A stretch of 64,000 bases of DNA from Myrica gale. Lineage: Eukaryota; Streptophyta; Magnoliopsida; Fagales; Myricaceae. The first letter of the stretch is position 1. The number at the start of each line of letters is the position of its first letter. The notes beneath the pieces are model-generated. The model made no database searches, was not told the origin of the DNA, and saw nothing but the letters and a program-made list of their open reading frames with translations. Below, in pieces: positions 12,801 through 24,927 of the stretch. The DNA lies in the NCBI GenBank assembly GCA_963930655.1, contig OZ005601.1, positions 8,924,001 through 8,988,000 on the forward strand. The letters are read 5' to 3'. A program made the translations under genes and the position numbers.

Positions 12801-14778
12801 CCATGTGATGCATAATGCTGCCTTTCTAATGGAAAAGGCAGATTAAACACTTGTAAATCTCCTTACAGTCAAAGAACAGGGACCAATCTCTTCGTCTCCC
12901 TCTTTTTGCTCCTCTCTTTACTGACCATTTTGTTCTTCTTAATAAAATATTCATCGTAAATGCAGGCTTCTTATGAACTCTTCTCATCCCTTTGGATCTG
13001 GGTTTCTTCTTTGTTAATATATATTGGAGCGAATATAAAAATAAAAGAGGGAAAGGTACTTAATTATAATTCTTAACCAAGCCTTGACATTAGGAATAAA
13101 GTACCGCTGATTAACGAGGTGAGATTTGGGGGAATGTCGTTGTCTGATCAATAAGCTAAAAACACTTGCTTTGAAGTTCATGTTACCGTAAACCTCGGAC
13201 TCCACAGACCTGCTATACAATCATGTTGCACGATCACCAGTTTATATATAACATAATCCTATATATGTTTCCATCCCAAGGTAATTTAATTTTGGTAAAT
13301 TACATCCTCCTTTTAACCCAATAATATTACTTAAACCAAATAATATTTTTTTTCCTATTTTATTGCACTCTATAGATAAAATTATAGATGGTACTGGACG
13401 TTTCATTTCCTGGCACAGGGATGATTGCATAGTATTCCATGCTAGGAGAGAAAAATATATAAAAAATATTATTGTTGGTCAGAATAAAATATAAATATAA
13501 ATATAAAAATAAAATATATTATATTATATTAATACTGTTTTGTTGAAAAGAGACGTGGATTTGACCTTTTATTAGCTCAATGATTAACGGTGAAAACCAA
13601 GCAATCGGATTCGGCGGGGGCGGGGGTTCCTATCAGACACTTCACGTGGAAAGATTCATTTGGATAATGGGTTGGTATTTGTTAAACCCAATCCGAACTA
13701 ACTTCTTTCCCCCCAGAGAGATCTGGTGGGTGGGCGTCTTCCAACGGTTCCAACAAGCAAGGTATCCTATGCAGAGGAGAGGAGAGGAGAGGAGCAGCCA
13801 CGTAGATGTGCCGTTTTGTAGAGCCCCCTAACGACCCCCACCCTCAATCTCAGGACACCGAATCGCACGCTCCAACCGAAAGGACATATTCGCCCCCCCG
13901 TGATGATGAGTAGGACAGTTGAACGAGTCAATGACCGAAGCCTGTGTTCTCACATAATCATTTGGAGCGCGTGTGCCAGCGTTAGATTGCAAAGTTACCA
14001 CCTTTTTCTTCTAACGTAAGTTTTACGTTCCACATGTCAATCGAGAAAAGCAAAAGAACATGAAATCCAGATTATGCAAGGAGGTTTTATCCTGTGCGAT
14101 CGAGCTCACGGTTTACCTTAGACATTGGCCAATGGCATTGACACGTAACACCATCAAGAATAATTGTCTAAATACATTTTTTGGACAGAGTTTTCAATAT
14201 CGGCTCTTTTTTTTTTCACTGGCTAGTCTTTCTTTTAACTGAGGGAAATTATTATTCCCATTTTAATTGCTTTAACTCGGTTTCTTTATAAGCCTAAGAT
14301 TAGAATTCTTGGGTATTTTATATCTGCTAACATACGTATTTATTATAATTTAAGAAATAAATATATATGGTCAAAATACAAGCTGTATTCAGGACATGAA
14401 GCATTTCCAAAGCGGAGAAACTTGAGGGAAAATTACTCGACACCAATCCGACAAAGTAAAGTCGCATAGCTCAGACAAATTTCTCAGCTGCTGGGCTGCT
14501 TCCTACCTTTTTATTTGTTACCCAAAAAGCCAAATCTAACCACCATGGACCCTAAGACCCCAGCTCACACTACCCGGTTAAAGACGGAAAAATCCAACCC
14601 AGAAATAGAATAAAATCGGGAAGTGTATATATTATTATCCCACTGAGTCAGCCAGTTTTAACACTGCAACCGGGTCATTTTCCTATCGAGATAGAAGACA
14701 CTGAAGACAGGAATAAATAACCTCCAACGACCTCTCTCCTTCTCTCTCTCTCTCCGTATTGGGGGGGGGGGGTTTCCT
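9814..14778. other. About 5 kb intergenic region, no gene seen
   Basis: This stretch lies between the stop of the At3g52170-like gene and the SIAMESE-type promoter. It contains short AT-rich and purine-rich runs: a GAGAG repeat near 13775-13795, a CT run near 14725-14753 and a run of 12 G at 14761-14772. No open frame in it resembles a known protein. It is the likely place for regulatory DNA of the SIAMESE-type gene. Confidence 0.5.
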
Positions 14779-14784
14779 TATAAA
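14779..14784 (+). promoter_or_regulatory. TATA box of the SIAMESE-type gene
   Basis: TATAAA lies about 95 bp before the ATG, just after the poly-G tract. It would place the start of transcription near 14810. Confidence 0.65.
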
Positions 14785-14876
14785 GCACGCCTCCCCAACT
14801 CTTTTTCTACATAAATTGCCCACGCGACTCACCTCCATTTCCAGCTCTTCACAAGTATACGACAACGACGGAGAAC

Positions 14877-15266
14877 ATGTCCACCGATCTCGAATTACTG
14901 CAAGACTTCTCGAAAATCCGACATCTCACCGTGAAGACCAGAACGATAGCGCAATCCTCCAACGATGTAGGGGAAGATGTGGGCGGCAAGGTAGTGGTTG
15001 TGGAGCTACAGCAGAACGAGGACAACGGCAACAGCGAGGAGTGCCGGACCCCGACATCCGAAGAAAACAGAATTCCCAAGATCCTAGTTTGTCCCCCGGC
15101 TCCACGGAAACAGAGAATAAGGGTGTCGTCATGCAAAAGGAAACTGTCCGAGCTGCAGTTCTTCGAGATCGCCAACAGCGAAGAGGTCGATGCGTTTTTC
15201 AGATCGAGCTTCGAAAACGTCTCCGATATTACGTCGGTCAAGAGGAGCTGCTGCACGTGTAAATGA
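14877..15266 (+). CDS. SIM: SIAMESE-type cyclin-dependent kinase inhibitor
   Basis: An intronless 129-residue protein of the plant-specific SIM/SMR family. Known members bind CDK-cyclin complexes in the nucleus, block mitosis and promote endoreduplication. Visible hallmarks are the N-terminal MSTDLELLQDF; ECRTPTSEE at residues 55-63; the proline motif CPPAPRK at 72-78; the basic, cyclin-contacting motif CKRKLSELQFFE at 86-97; and the C-terminal EEVDAFFRS at 102-110. Length and lack of introns fit the family. The start is the first ATG after the TATA box, and it gives the family N-terminus. Closeness to the At5g04480-like and At5g04460-like genes favours SIM (At5g04470) over another SMR paralogue. 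The opposite strand also has a 135-codon open frame, which is a shadow. Confidence 0.93.
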   Translation: MSTDLELLQDFSKIRHLTVKTRTIAQSSNDVGEDVGGKVVVVELQQNEDNGNSEECRTPTSEENRIPKILVCPPAPRKQRIRVSSCKRKLSELQFFEIANSEEVDAFFRSSFENVSDITSVKRSCCTCK

Positions 15267-15490
15267 TCGCCAGGCTGCCACGCGCGGTTGAAAAATATCT
15301 TTCACGATGATTACTTTTATTTTTATTTATTTTTCTTTCGTTCTTATGGCGTTTCTAAATTGCTACATATATAATTTTATTCTGGTTGTGGTTCACACGT
15401 TCATATATAATCCCACTACTGCACGATATTGGATATTGGATCCCTCTAGGCCGTGTCTGCAATTTCGGATCTGAACCTTGGTTCTAAGTC

Positions 15491-15496
15491 AATAAA
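15491..15496 (+). terminator. Likely polyadenylation signal of the SIAMESE-type gene
   Basis: AATAAA lies about 225 bp after the stop codon in AT-rich DNA, a usual position for a plant near-upstream element. Confidence 0.5.
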
Positions 15497-15499
15497 GTT

Positions 15500-18400
15500 A
15501 CATCAGCTTGAATCCTATAATCTGGCACATTTGAGTTATGTCCTTCTTTTTCTCGCTTACATTTTACAGTGGGTTTGAATTACTTTTCGTTAGAAAGCTT
15601 AATGCGTTCAAAGTATCATTTTTCAGAGATAGCTGATTTGGTAGATACGAGGACGTAATTGATTGCTTATTTTCTCCCTAAAGTAAGAGGCAGATGAATT
15701 TTGCTTGCATCAGCCAGCTAATTACTGGTTGGTGATTACGATGGTTGATCTGTCTTTGTGTTTGAAAAATTCATGTTGAGTGCTTTGACACGGCTTCGAG
15801 TGGATCAACTTGATTTTCAAACAGAGAGATAGAGAGAGGTTTGCACGGATTGACGGTGACCACAAAATGATGCAATTTGCTTTAATTTGTCATGCACTTC
15901 AATCGCCGAGCGGCCTCTTGGTAGGTGGTAACACCAACTGCAGTTGAGGAAACCACCTCACCTTCTAAACGGACGTACATATTGCCCCCAGAATGACTCT
16001 TACAGACGCAGATTTTATATATTCACCTGCCCCAGGAACTTTCAGGTGCAAATGGCAGAAAACATAGGATTCTTTGGGCAGGAACGTCATGGACTTCGAT
16101 TCGGCAGGTTTAGCGATTAGTTTATGGGTGAGGTATGGCTACTGCTACCAATTCACATGGGTCAGGGTTAGTTTACATGGTGACAATTTCCACTAAAAGC
16201 CACCTCCTCGAGTATGAAAGGAATTAGCTAGGCCGTGATCTTGTCGTCACTTCGACGCTCGTAGAGACCTCTCTCAACCGCCCTAATCAGCCCAGATCGA
16301 CCTATCCACCTAATTACTTCAGGATGGTCAAAAATTAATAACAGCATCAGGTAAGACACCTTGTAGATATGTCCAACGCTTAGCTTTGTTTTCTAGCTAG
16401 TACTTGAGGATCCACTTGGATTAGTGGTCCACGCGTCCATGTAGGTTCAAGTGAACAGTACCTACTCCAACTAAATGAATTCGCAATTCGATTCCACCTC
16501 CTCCCCAAGAAAGAAACAAAAGATTCGGGCACTGTTTTCAAGAAAAGTGCTCCAAATATTCGTTGAAAAAAGGAGAAAATATTAGGTACAATATATATAT
16601 ATGATCATTATGTACCAACAGCAGTCCATATTTATATATATGGGCCATAGCTCATTTAAGCGATATCTCCATGTGTCAAGTTTTGTGGAAGCATAAATTA
16701 ATCTGAAGTAGCGCATAAAAGAGGTCCATATGCATCCGGACAAAATCCGTCCCAAACGATTGGATTGATATTGGTAGGGGCCGTGGCAACTTCATGACAG
16801 CTTCTTCGCCTATATATTTAATATATTGGCCAGTCTGTGGTTGGCTTCATTTTTACGTGTCTTTGAGACTTGAGTAATACCAAAAGGGGGATTAATTTAG
16901 ACTTAAATGAAGGTTAGTCATCGGCCATGACCTGCACGAATATTAAACACACAGGCTTTTGGGAGAGAGCTTAGTTTATAAGCCACTCTTTGTATCTTAA
17001 TTTTGACGGAATAAAGTGCATGCGTGAGTATGAAAGAATATGAAATAGAGAGAGAGCCATTTGCGTAGAGATGGTAACTGGTAAGCATATAAACCATCAA
17101 GAGAGAAAAGATGGTAAGCATGATAAGCTAAAAGGGGATCATGCCCACTTTTAGGTTCTCTTAAAAGCCTGGGGAAACACTATCACAAGCTAAGGAAGCG
17201 TCAATGTCAAGAAGTGGGGAGGAGAAAACCAATTGGAGAGAGAGAGAGATCAGGAAAAAAGGTATTAAAAGAAGTGTTATTTTCTCCTTCTGATCAGAAA
17301 CATATATACTCCTTAATTATCGTAAGTTACCATGAGATACACCTTAGTGGAGTTATGTACTTCATCTTCTATATATCTTGCGAGAATCTCCGCAAGTGTA
17401 CTCCATTTCTCTTTAAATTGATGTTCTCTTAATTAATATATAACCCCTCTTAACGCTGTGGCCACTGGCCGGCCAGTATCGTCTACGACATAATCGGTTT
17501 GTTCCATTCACCAATAATATATCTAGTTTGGATGCTTTTTCCAAAGGGTTAAACTCAGAGATGCTGGCCGGGACTGGTACATGGGTAGAGGGTGCAGCAC
17601 ATTAATGTCCGAACGCGCGTGAGATCAAGCTCATCTATAGAAAGTGGGTCTACCGTCCAAAAAACGTGACATTTAAGCTTCGTATTAGACCTTTAATTAC
17701 CTTTAATTAGCTTCCCTTAACAGATATCTCATCCTCCACCGTCTCTCATACGTATTGTTTTCTTTAGTAGTGTTGCCGAAAGGAAAAAGGAAATCTCACA
17801 AGAAATGGGAAAGGGAAAAACAAAGGAAAAGAAAAGAATACCAGCAAGGATAAGAAACCGACGGAAAAAGAAAATCGCGGAAAGGTTAAAGAAAAGGGTT
17901 CCCGAGAGGCGAGAGCTTGCATTTTGCACTTAAAACGGATCCCTTCTGTCTTGTAAGGCAACAGAGGTACTGTTTTATCTGTAAAGGTGTCATCTTACAG
18001 TTGCTGCAGTAGTATACATGTTTTTATTAGGAATCTTATTTCTAGTGAATCGATGTGCTGGAGTTGTACTTCCTGTTAAGAGAAGCAGGAATTTTCTGGG
18101 ATTGGGATAGCAGTGAGCTTGGAAAAGTGTCAAGCGGAAGTTCTCGTAACTTGGTCTTAAGATCAAGAGTAAGGAACAAGCTGGGCATCCAGCTAGCTAT
18201 AGATACCAAAGGGAGACATCCAAGCTTGGTGCTTCATTCCTTGTCTTACACCCAATGAGAACAAAAACAAGGAAAAGAAAGACGAAGCTTTATAATATCT
18301 GAAAGAGATTTAAGAGGCTAGCTTGATATATATGAACGTTATAGATGCTTGGTGTCCATTTGACCACCTTTCACTGCAGTTCAAGTACATTCTCGATTGA

Positions 18401-18809
18401 CGGCCTTGCACATAAGATGATGGCTTCATATTTCCCAGTGACTCCTTTCTGCCGCCATGGCAGACCATATGTAATTGAAGAGGAGCAGTACAATTATTCC
18501 TGCAATAAGTTTGTGTTTTCGCTTAATGATTTAGAAGTAGGATTTGAATGAACCAATTTGGTTAATTTGCAGATACCTTACTCGCACTACATATGAAAGT
18601 ATTCTTGCACACTTCTTGTTTTGGTTTAATTCTTTCCATGTGGAGGAAAGTCTAATTAATAGAATTTTTACTAAGGCTCAAAGCCCAGTAGAGTTTTAAT
18701 CCTAAGGAGAAGTTTGAATACAAATAGACAGAAGAGAGGAATTAGAAGAGAAAGAGAGATTTTCTCATTTACGCTCATGTTTCAACAAAACTTCGATCTT
18801 GCTTTGCTT
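15500..18809. other. Intergenic, no gene seen
   Basis: AT-rich DNA with short AT microsatellites (near 16590-16640) and GA runs. A 14-bp perfect palindrome (actggccggccagt) lies at about 17464-17477. Open frames are short and show no family resemblance. Confidence 0.45.
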
Positions 18810-18812
18810 GTG

Positions 18813-19317
18813 CACTACAAAAAAACGACCTATAGCAACGGTTGGAAACCTCTGCTATAGGTCAGAAAACCGCTGCTATAACCTATGGCAGCGGTTTTTT
18901 AACGACGATCTCGACCGCCGCTATAGCTCCGTCAGCATAAGTCTATCGCAGCGGTTCGGGTGACCGCTGGTGAAGGCCTCGGTTCACCTAGCGGCGGTTG
19001 CAACCGCCGCTATAGGCCCAACCGCGGTTCCCATTTTTTAGCACTAAAGGTCTGTAGCGGTGGTCAACGACCGCCACTACATACCTAATATGACCGCCGC
19101 TATAGACCTATATCAACGGTCAGATTCCACCTATAGCGGCGGTCATTGACCGCCGCTATAGGTTTGCAGCTTTTTTTTTTGCCAGCATTTCCAAATCACC
19201 GCTATAGACCCCCTTTAGTGGCGTTTTTTGCAAAACGCTCTAAAAACACCCTTTAGCGACGTTTTTAGCGACCGCCACTAAAAAGATCACCGCTATAGAC
19301 TTGTTTTTTTTGTAGTG
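18813..19317. mobile_element. Non-autonomous CACTA transposon, 505 bp
   Basis: The element begins CACTACAAAAAAA and ends TTTTTTTTGTAGTG, the terminal inverted repeats of the CACTA (En/Spm) superfamily. A 3-bp direct repeat gtg flanks it (18810-18812 and 19318-19320), which is the family's target size. The interior is GC-rich and consists of many direct and inverted copies of a subterminal motif around CCGCCGCTATAG, as expected for transposase-binding sites. There is no transposase reading frame, so movement would need a partner element. Confidence 0.92.
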
Positions 19318-19320
19318 GTG

Positions 19321-21001
19321 GTTCGATCGAGCTGAAATTAATTAGAAGAGAAGTTTACGACACAATAAGCTATAATCTGAATGGTGGAGATCAGTTTTTG
19401 AGCTCGAGAACCGGGGTTCGTATTAGTGAAAAGTAACCGCGGGTTTCGTATGTTCTCTCTAATTTTTGTTACATTTGCAAAAATTGATGTCCTCTTGAAT
19501 AGACATGTGGTGTAGCTTCTAGTTGTGATTAAAGAATACATTGTGTACTCATTATTTAGTTGATAGTGCAGATTTTTACTGGACTAGGACCTGTGGTATT
19601 TTTTTAACCTCACATTGGGGAAGTTTCCACGTAAAAAATTGTTTATATTCTTATTGTTTGATGTGATTGATTACTTATAGATTATTTTCAGTACATATAA
19701 TTGTGAAGATTGCTTTCTATTTGCTTATATCTAGAGAGAATAATTGTCAATGTCTCTCTCAACATCTCATAAGTTGATATCTCTATAGTGCCCTGCAAGC
19801 TTCTGTTGACCATCTGAGACAATCCATCTCCAATGAGACTCAACCTAAGTTGGGTTATGAGTGTAGTACTACTCACGAGATTGAACTTGAAGCTTAAAAT
19901 TCACCCCAATAACTCTCAAAGAATATGCGTACGACATATAATGTACACATCTTCTCCACAATAAGTGATCTGGTAGACAATCTTTGTAAAATAGATGAGA
20001 AATTAACTGGTGATAGTGGGAAAGGAGAAGGAATCAATGATTGTATTCATGAGAGTTATATTCAAATTACCCAAAAAAAAGATTAGAGTTTCTTCTCATT
20101 AGCTCTTGAATTTAAACTATGTATTGGATCTACTGATACCTCATCCCAATTGGGGGCAAGGTTAAAAAAAAATCGTCCACGTTCTAGAGAGAGAGGCGCC
20201 TTCTTCAAACCCTAGTCCTAGTTTCCCTTGCTCACTTGATTTTCGGCGGGGGGAGCTCTTGCTCTTCCTGCCGCCCTCCTCCCCCCTCTCTCCATTCTCT
20301 ACCCCTCTTCTCCGGTCCTTTTTCTTCTTCCCTTCTCTCTCTGTCTCTTTTTGCTCAGAATCTTGAAGGTCAGATCCCTGATCATCACTGGTGGACACAG
20401 CCTAGTCAAATGTCTTCTGCTCCTCCAGGTGAACTCAGCTGCTCCTGTCCGACCTCCTTTGGGGACGCGTGGCGCTTCACTCGCCCCACGTGCCTGTTAG
20501 TGTTCCCTTTTTTCGACTGTTCTCGGCGTCTTCGGCGGTGCGTGGGTCATAGGCGTTTGGTCTGCTCGCTCGTCTGTGGTGGTTAGTTGATTCCATTTTT
20601 TGGCTTTTGTTTCTTAGTTTTTTTGTTGTTGGTTGTGTTGGCCTTGCATGACCTTTATTAATTTCATTTTCTTTGTTGTTTTTGGCTCCTTGGTGGGCTT
20701 TTCTGATCCCTTGTGGATTTTTTCAGCCCTTCGTTGGGGCTTGCTGTGTCCAGGTTGTGACGTTGTATCTACTAGCTAGTATAGGTTCCGGTAGCTTTGT
20801 CTACCGCTTCTGGCCACCTCTCTCACTGCCTAGCATGGAGCATATAGTGGTTTCTCTGAAGGAGTTGTACATGGACAAAGACATTTCCTGGCCTGGATTA
20901 ATTTAGGTTCCCAAGGTCAATGACCATACAGGATTGAACAACACCGTTTTGATCTTTGGGAGAGGCTGACATTGGAGTGCAGCAACTAAGAAGAAATCAT
21001 T
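19321..21001. other. Intergenic; includes a GC-rich, CT-rich block of unknown origin
   Basis: No supported gene. Between about 20160 and 20600 the base composition changes to GC- and CT-rich with an aaccctagtcctag motif. This may be the 5' end of a non-LTR retroelement or of an old transcribed region, but no protein homology was recognised. Confidence 0.35.
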
Positions 21002-21461
21002 TGTAAGGTGGCTTTTTTTTTTAGAAAGTTCACACTGACGGCATCAACTGATGACGTCAAGAATCACCACAATGCTCGGAAGCCAAGTGAACCTGTATGA
21101 ATCACCAAGGGGTGGCCTTGGGTCCGGTGACTCCGATGGCCAAGTTATATCTTAAGAAGATGTTGAGTATTCTGAGAATAGAATAGAATCGAGTCTCTTA
21201 TTATTGAGGAGAATACCTGGGATTTTATACCTGTACCAGCGTTGTAGTCCTGTTAGGAGATTATCTCTTAAGGTAGTAGAGTTTCATTAGAAAAGTTTTG
21301 TCGACCATTCGAGTTGTCATGATGAGTCCTCAGGTGGCTAGACTTCTTTGTGAGATCGGATTCCAGACTCATATGTGAGGTCGGATAGTCAAGACTGACC
21401 AACAGGCTAACGGACCCAAGTATAAGTGGTCTGGTCAGGTCGAGTATTTCATGACCCATCA
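21002..21461 (-). mobile_element. Ty3/gypsy-type LTR, copy A (about 460 bp)
   Basis: On the minus strand this unit runs from TGATGGGTCATGAAATACTC to a terminus ending ccttaca, so it has TG...CA ends. It matches the copies at 22478-22735 (partial), 23180-23529 and 24928-25377. Shared blocks include gtcaagaatcaccacaatgctc, ggtccggtgactccgatgg and gtagtagag (plus-strand reading). No matching target duplication or adjacent primer-binding site was found, so it is probably a solo or rearranged LTR. Confidence 0.7.
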
Positions 21462-21739
21462 ACAACCATGCATGTTGATGAGAATCCGAGCAAGGTTTCA
21501 AATGAGCTAGTTCAAGTTCCCGTAGATACGGTTACGAGAGAACGAGACAAGAAGTTCAAGGATGGAATCGACGAACTCATTCAAGAGATATGGGCTCAAG
21601 CAAAGTCATGTAGGCCCATTAAAGATGATCCACATTCTAGAAGGATCCGGTCAAGAGTTATTTTTGGGTCTATTCTAGAAGAATCGGATTGCATGGCTAT
21701 TCTAAGGGCCAAATCCTTTCCTTTCATGGTCTTTTGATC
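21462..21739 (+). pseudogene. Ty3/gypsy polyprotein fragment
   Basis: The plus strand encodes VTRERDKKFKDGIDELIQEI followed by WAQAKSC. This resembles the (V/L)TRARAKKFKEAL...IQ motif found near one end of many plant gypsy polyproteins. The frame closes at 21737 with no other retroviral domain. It is a fragment, opposite in strand to the LTR on its left, so it probably belongs to a different insertion. Confidence 0.5.
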
Positions 21740-21744
21740 ATTTC

Positions 21745-22200
21745 CTAATTTTTAGGAATAATTGTTTTGAATTTGAATTCAAATCAAATGATAGTTTATC
21801 CATTTTCCTAATTTTTAGGAATATTTGATTTGAATTTGAATTCAAATCAAATCAAATGCTAGTTTATCCCTTTTACTTAGCCGGATTTTTAGGAGAATTT
21901 AATTTCTTTCAAATTTGAATTAGTTTCCCTTTTTAATTAGAATCCTATTCTTGGTGGGATGTTCCAAATATATTTAAAGGGCCTTTGAGCATGTAGAAAA
22001 CACAACTTTGAGATTAATATTATTTGAGAGGTCTTGTGATTCTCTTTGGTTCTTTGAAGAACTTCTCGAACTTATCGGGATTTCCCGTGACGTTCAACTC
22101 GACTTATCAAACGGATTTTCATCCCCGTTTGTAGCGTCATCACCATACCGAGGTTCTTGCTTTCCTAAGCAACGGGTCGAGGTTCCACTCGAATCCATGG
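21745..22200 (+). mobile_element. LTR-like sequence with an internal tandem repeat
   Basis: Two near-identical units of roughly 60-65 bp, each beginning cctaatttttagga and containing the palindromic core gaatttgaattcaaatc, lie at about 21745-21875. They are followed by a TATA-like atatatttaaagggcc (about 21967-21982) and an R-region-like stretch. The layout resembles the LTR of a plant gypsy element lying after the polyprotein fragment. Ends and target duplication could not be fixed. Confidence 0.45.
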
Positions 22201-23400
22201 GCTCTGCCTGGGGTGAAGCCTAGGATCAGTTGACTGCAGCCATCAACCCATCAGGACAGAGATGAAAGAATAACCTTTTCAGCAATCTATGTATTATATA
22301 CTAGCAGCATTGGCACGAATCAATATGTATTTTCTACTTACTTCATCGTATTGGTTTTCTATGGATTTTATTTTTCTAAATTAATTTTACTTATTTAATC
22401 TTTTTTCCATAAATTTTGGTCAGTAATCGGTCGCTTTTCAGAGAATTATTATGAATGAAAAAAAAGTTCGATTATTCACAAATGATGATGTCAAGAATCA
22501 AATAATGCTCAAAACCAAGTAATCCTGCAAAAATCACCGAGGGGGTGGCCTCGGGTCCAGAGACTTCAAAGGTCAAATCAGTGTTTAAGAGAAAAGATAA
22601 ATATTATGAGAATAGAATTGAGTGTATCTAATGAAGAGAATACCTGGATTTTTATACATGTATCGGCGGCCGGTGTCGTAGTCTTAGTAGGAGACTACCT
22701 CTTAAGGTAGTAGAGTTGTATTAAGATTTTTTTTGAGGTATACAGATCATGGTGATCATTACTCTTTAATTTTGAGGTTCGTAATCTCTTGTGTGTTGCC
22801 TAATATTCTTTCAGATTGAATTAGGTGGTGAAAGAAGCACTACTAAGAACATTCAAAGAGGCAGTCATAAAGAATTAGAGTGATCAGATGGGCTCTGCCT
22901 AGGGTGAAGCCTACGATCAGTTGACTGCAGCCATCAACCCATCAGGACAGGGATGAAAGAAGAAGCTTCTCAACACTATGTATTATATACTATCTGCATT
23001 GGCACAGATCATTATGTATTTTCTCCTTACTTCACCGTATTGGTTTTCTATGGATTTTATTTTTCTAAATTAATTTTACATATTTAATATTTTTTCCAGA
23101 AATGTTGGCCAATAATCGGTTACTTTTCAGAGAATTATTATGAATGAAAAAAATTAAGATTATAAAAGTTTGATTGTTCATAAATGATTATGTCAAGAAT
23201 CATAATAATGTTCCAAAACCAAGTAATCCTACAAAAATCACAGAGGTGGTGGCCTCGGGTCCGGAGACTCTGACGGTCAAGTCAGTGTTTAAGAGAGAAG
23301 ATAAGTATTATGATAATAGAATTGAGTGTGTCTAATGAGCAGAATACCTGAATTTTTATACATGTACCATTCGAATTGTCATGAGGAGTCCTCAGATGGC
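22196..23400. repeat. Tandem duplication with a period of about 691 bp
   Basis: A block beginning gggctctgcct at 22199 recurs at 22890. Both copies continue through cagttgactgcagccatcaa, a long AT-rich spacer and then part of the LTR family (22478-22735 in the first copy, from about 23180 in the second). The copies differ by scattered substitutions and small indels. This is a segmental duplication inside retrotransposon debris. Confidence 0.75.
22478..22735 (-). mobile_element. Ty3/gypsy-type LTR, copy B (partial)
   Basis: Matches the body of the LTR family (gtcaagaatcaaataatgctc ... aaggtagtagagttgtatta in plus-strand reading) but lacks both outer ends. It forms the right half of the first 691-bp tandem unit. 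Confidence 0.65.
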
Positions 23401-23529
23401 TAGACTTCTATGTGAAATCGGATGCCAGACTCCTATGCGAGATCTGATAGTCCAGACTGGGCAACTGATTAATGGGCCTGAGCCAAGGTGGTCTAGACTG
23501 AGGAGGGTCGAGTATTTCATGGCCTTTCA
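23180..23529 (-). mobile_element. Ty3/gypsy 3' LTR, copy C, with adjacent polypurine tract
   Basis: Read on the minus strand, the LTR starts TGAAAGGCCATGAAATACTC at 23529. Just upstream (23530-23546) is a purine-rich tract, gaaaaatgggagactac, in the place of a polypurine tract. Further upstream on the same strand is an integrase remnant (24301-24412). This order (integrase, spacer, polypurine tract, LTR) marks it as the 3' LTR of a minus-strand element. The distal part has merged with the tandem-duplicated block. Confidence 0.65.
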
Positions 23530-23729
23530 GTAGTCTCCCATTTTTCAACCTAAAAAACGATGCAAGTCAGACCGAAGATCGAGCCTCCCAATGGGGTCAG
23601 TTGTCTTGCTGCCCTGTCCTGGTTCTTTTAGTGGCGTGGTCGGCCCTCCAGCAAGTGTGGTCGAAGAGGGCTGACCATAGTGAGGAGAACCCCAGAAGAC
23701 CTGATTTCTTTTTGCCCTTTCATAGTGGC

Positions 23730-23864
23730 GAGAAGTTCAACCGCTGCTGAGATCTTGTCCCGAGCAGTGTACTCTGGAGAAGTTTGAATGCAGCTGAGAT
23801 CTAGTCCCGAGCAGGATACTCTGGAGAAGTTCGATCCCTGCTAAAATCTTGTATCGAGTTCGAC
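23730..23864. repeat. Minisatellite, 47-bp period, about three units
   Basis: The phrase gagaagtt recurs at 23730, 23777 and 23824, each time followed by a diverged ctgagatcttgtcccgagca-like segment. It lies in the non-coding spacer between the integrase remnant and the 3' LTR. Confidence 0.75.
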
Positions 23865-23986
23865 CAGACCTGAAAGGAAGAAGAAGAGAGGATGACCTTA
23901 AATTCGAAGACTCTAATTCCTCAGTTAGATTTCAATAAGATTTTAGTATTAGAATAACAATCCAGCATGAGAAAAATTTTAGGAGG

Positions 23987-24153
23987 ACTTGTGATCGAGT
24001 TGACCACTGCCCGGGTATGAGCCAGTGCAGGGTACTCGGGAGACATGCGATCGAGTTTCCTCTGCCCGGGTATGAGCCGACGCAGGGTTCTAGGGAGATT
24101 TGTGATCAAGTTGACTACTGCCCGGCTACGAGTTGTCGTAGAGTACTCGGGAG
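23987..24153. repeat. Minisatellite, 55-56-bp period, three units
   Basis: Units beginning gtgatcgag (23991), gcgatcgag (24047) and gtgatcaag (24102) each contain a variant of ctgcccgggtatgag and end in a variant of gtactcgggag. It is part of the same retroelement spacer. Confidence 0.75.
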
Positions 24154-24300
24154 TGGAGACTTGCACACTTGAACCGATTAGGAGCAAAATTATTTATGTA
24201 TTCACCAAAGACTGCAAACAAGAGAATCAAAATGTCTCAAAAAAATAAAACAAGTAGGAATCATCAAACAAACTACTGAAAATATTTCCACAAGTTAGCG

Positions 24301-24412
24301 GCATTCCATGGATGGGGGAGACGCTTCTCGTGCGAGTCCTCGAGGTGGCATGTTCCTGGTTGGGTGGTTTCCACCACTCTGTAAGGGCCTTCCGAATTGG
24401 CATGAAGTTTCC
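24301..24412 (-). pseudogene. Ty3/gypsy integrase C-terminal (GPY/F module) fragment
   Basis: The minus strand reads KLHANSEGPYRVVETTQPGT, then CHLEDSHEKRLPHPWNA. This is the C-terminal GPY/F module found after the catalytic core of gypsy integrases and ending at WNA. Only this short module is left; the catalytic core and reverse transcriptase are absent nearby. It defines the minus-strand orientation of this retroelement. Confidence 0.75.
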
Positions 24413-24927
24413 CTTTAGCTATAACTTTCAGAAAAAAAGAAACTTTCATTGTAGAATGGAGTTACAAAACTTCAATTAAACATTTAAATTCAAAAGAATT
24501 TAAGAGACGAAGGCAACTCTTTAATTTGTTCGGAAAAAATAAATCAAAGCCTAAAAAAATTGCAAGAAGGTCAAAACCAATAAAAAGTCACAATCCGATG
24601 GTGGACAAAAGATCATTGGTACTATTCTTTAACGAAGAAATCTCCATTGTGAAAGATTAAGAATGTATGCAAGAAACGTTAATCTGTAGCATATAAAATC
24701 TTACATGCAAGGAATCTACGATATATCAGAAGAAAATCCACGTTAGTTATAAAGGTGATAGAAATCCTCTACTGGCGATGTATCGAAACCAAAAACAAAG
24801 AACATCTTCCCTAAGAAGATCTTCAAAAGGATGATCTGAATTTTCTACTCTCATGTTGCCAGATAACGATAGTAACAAGAGATACAAGGAGATGATTAAA
24901 AATAGTTGAGGTGAACGTAAAAGTGTT

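Noticed and set aside
14849..15256. 135-codon open frame opposite the SIAMESE-type gene
   Set aside because: Shadow of the real coding frame; no family features.
18728..18748. miR156-like gacagaagagag
   Set aside because: Only 12 bases match and no complementary star arm is found nearby, so no precursor hairpin.
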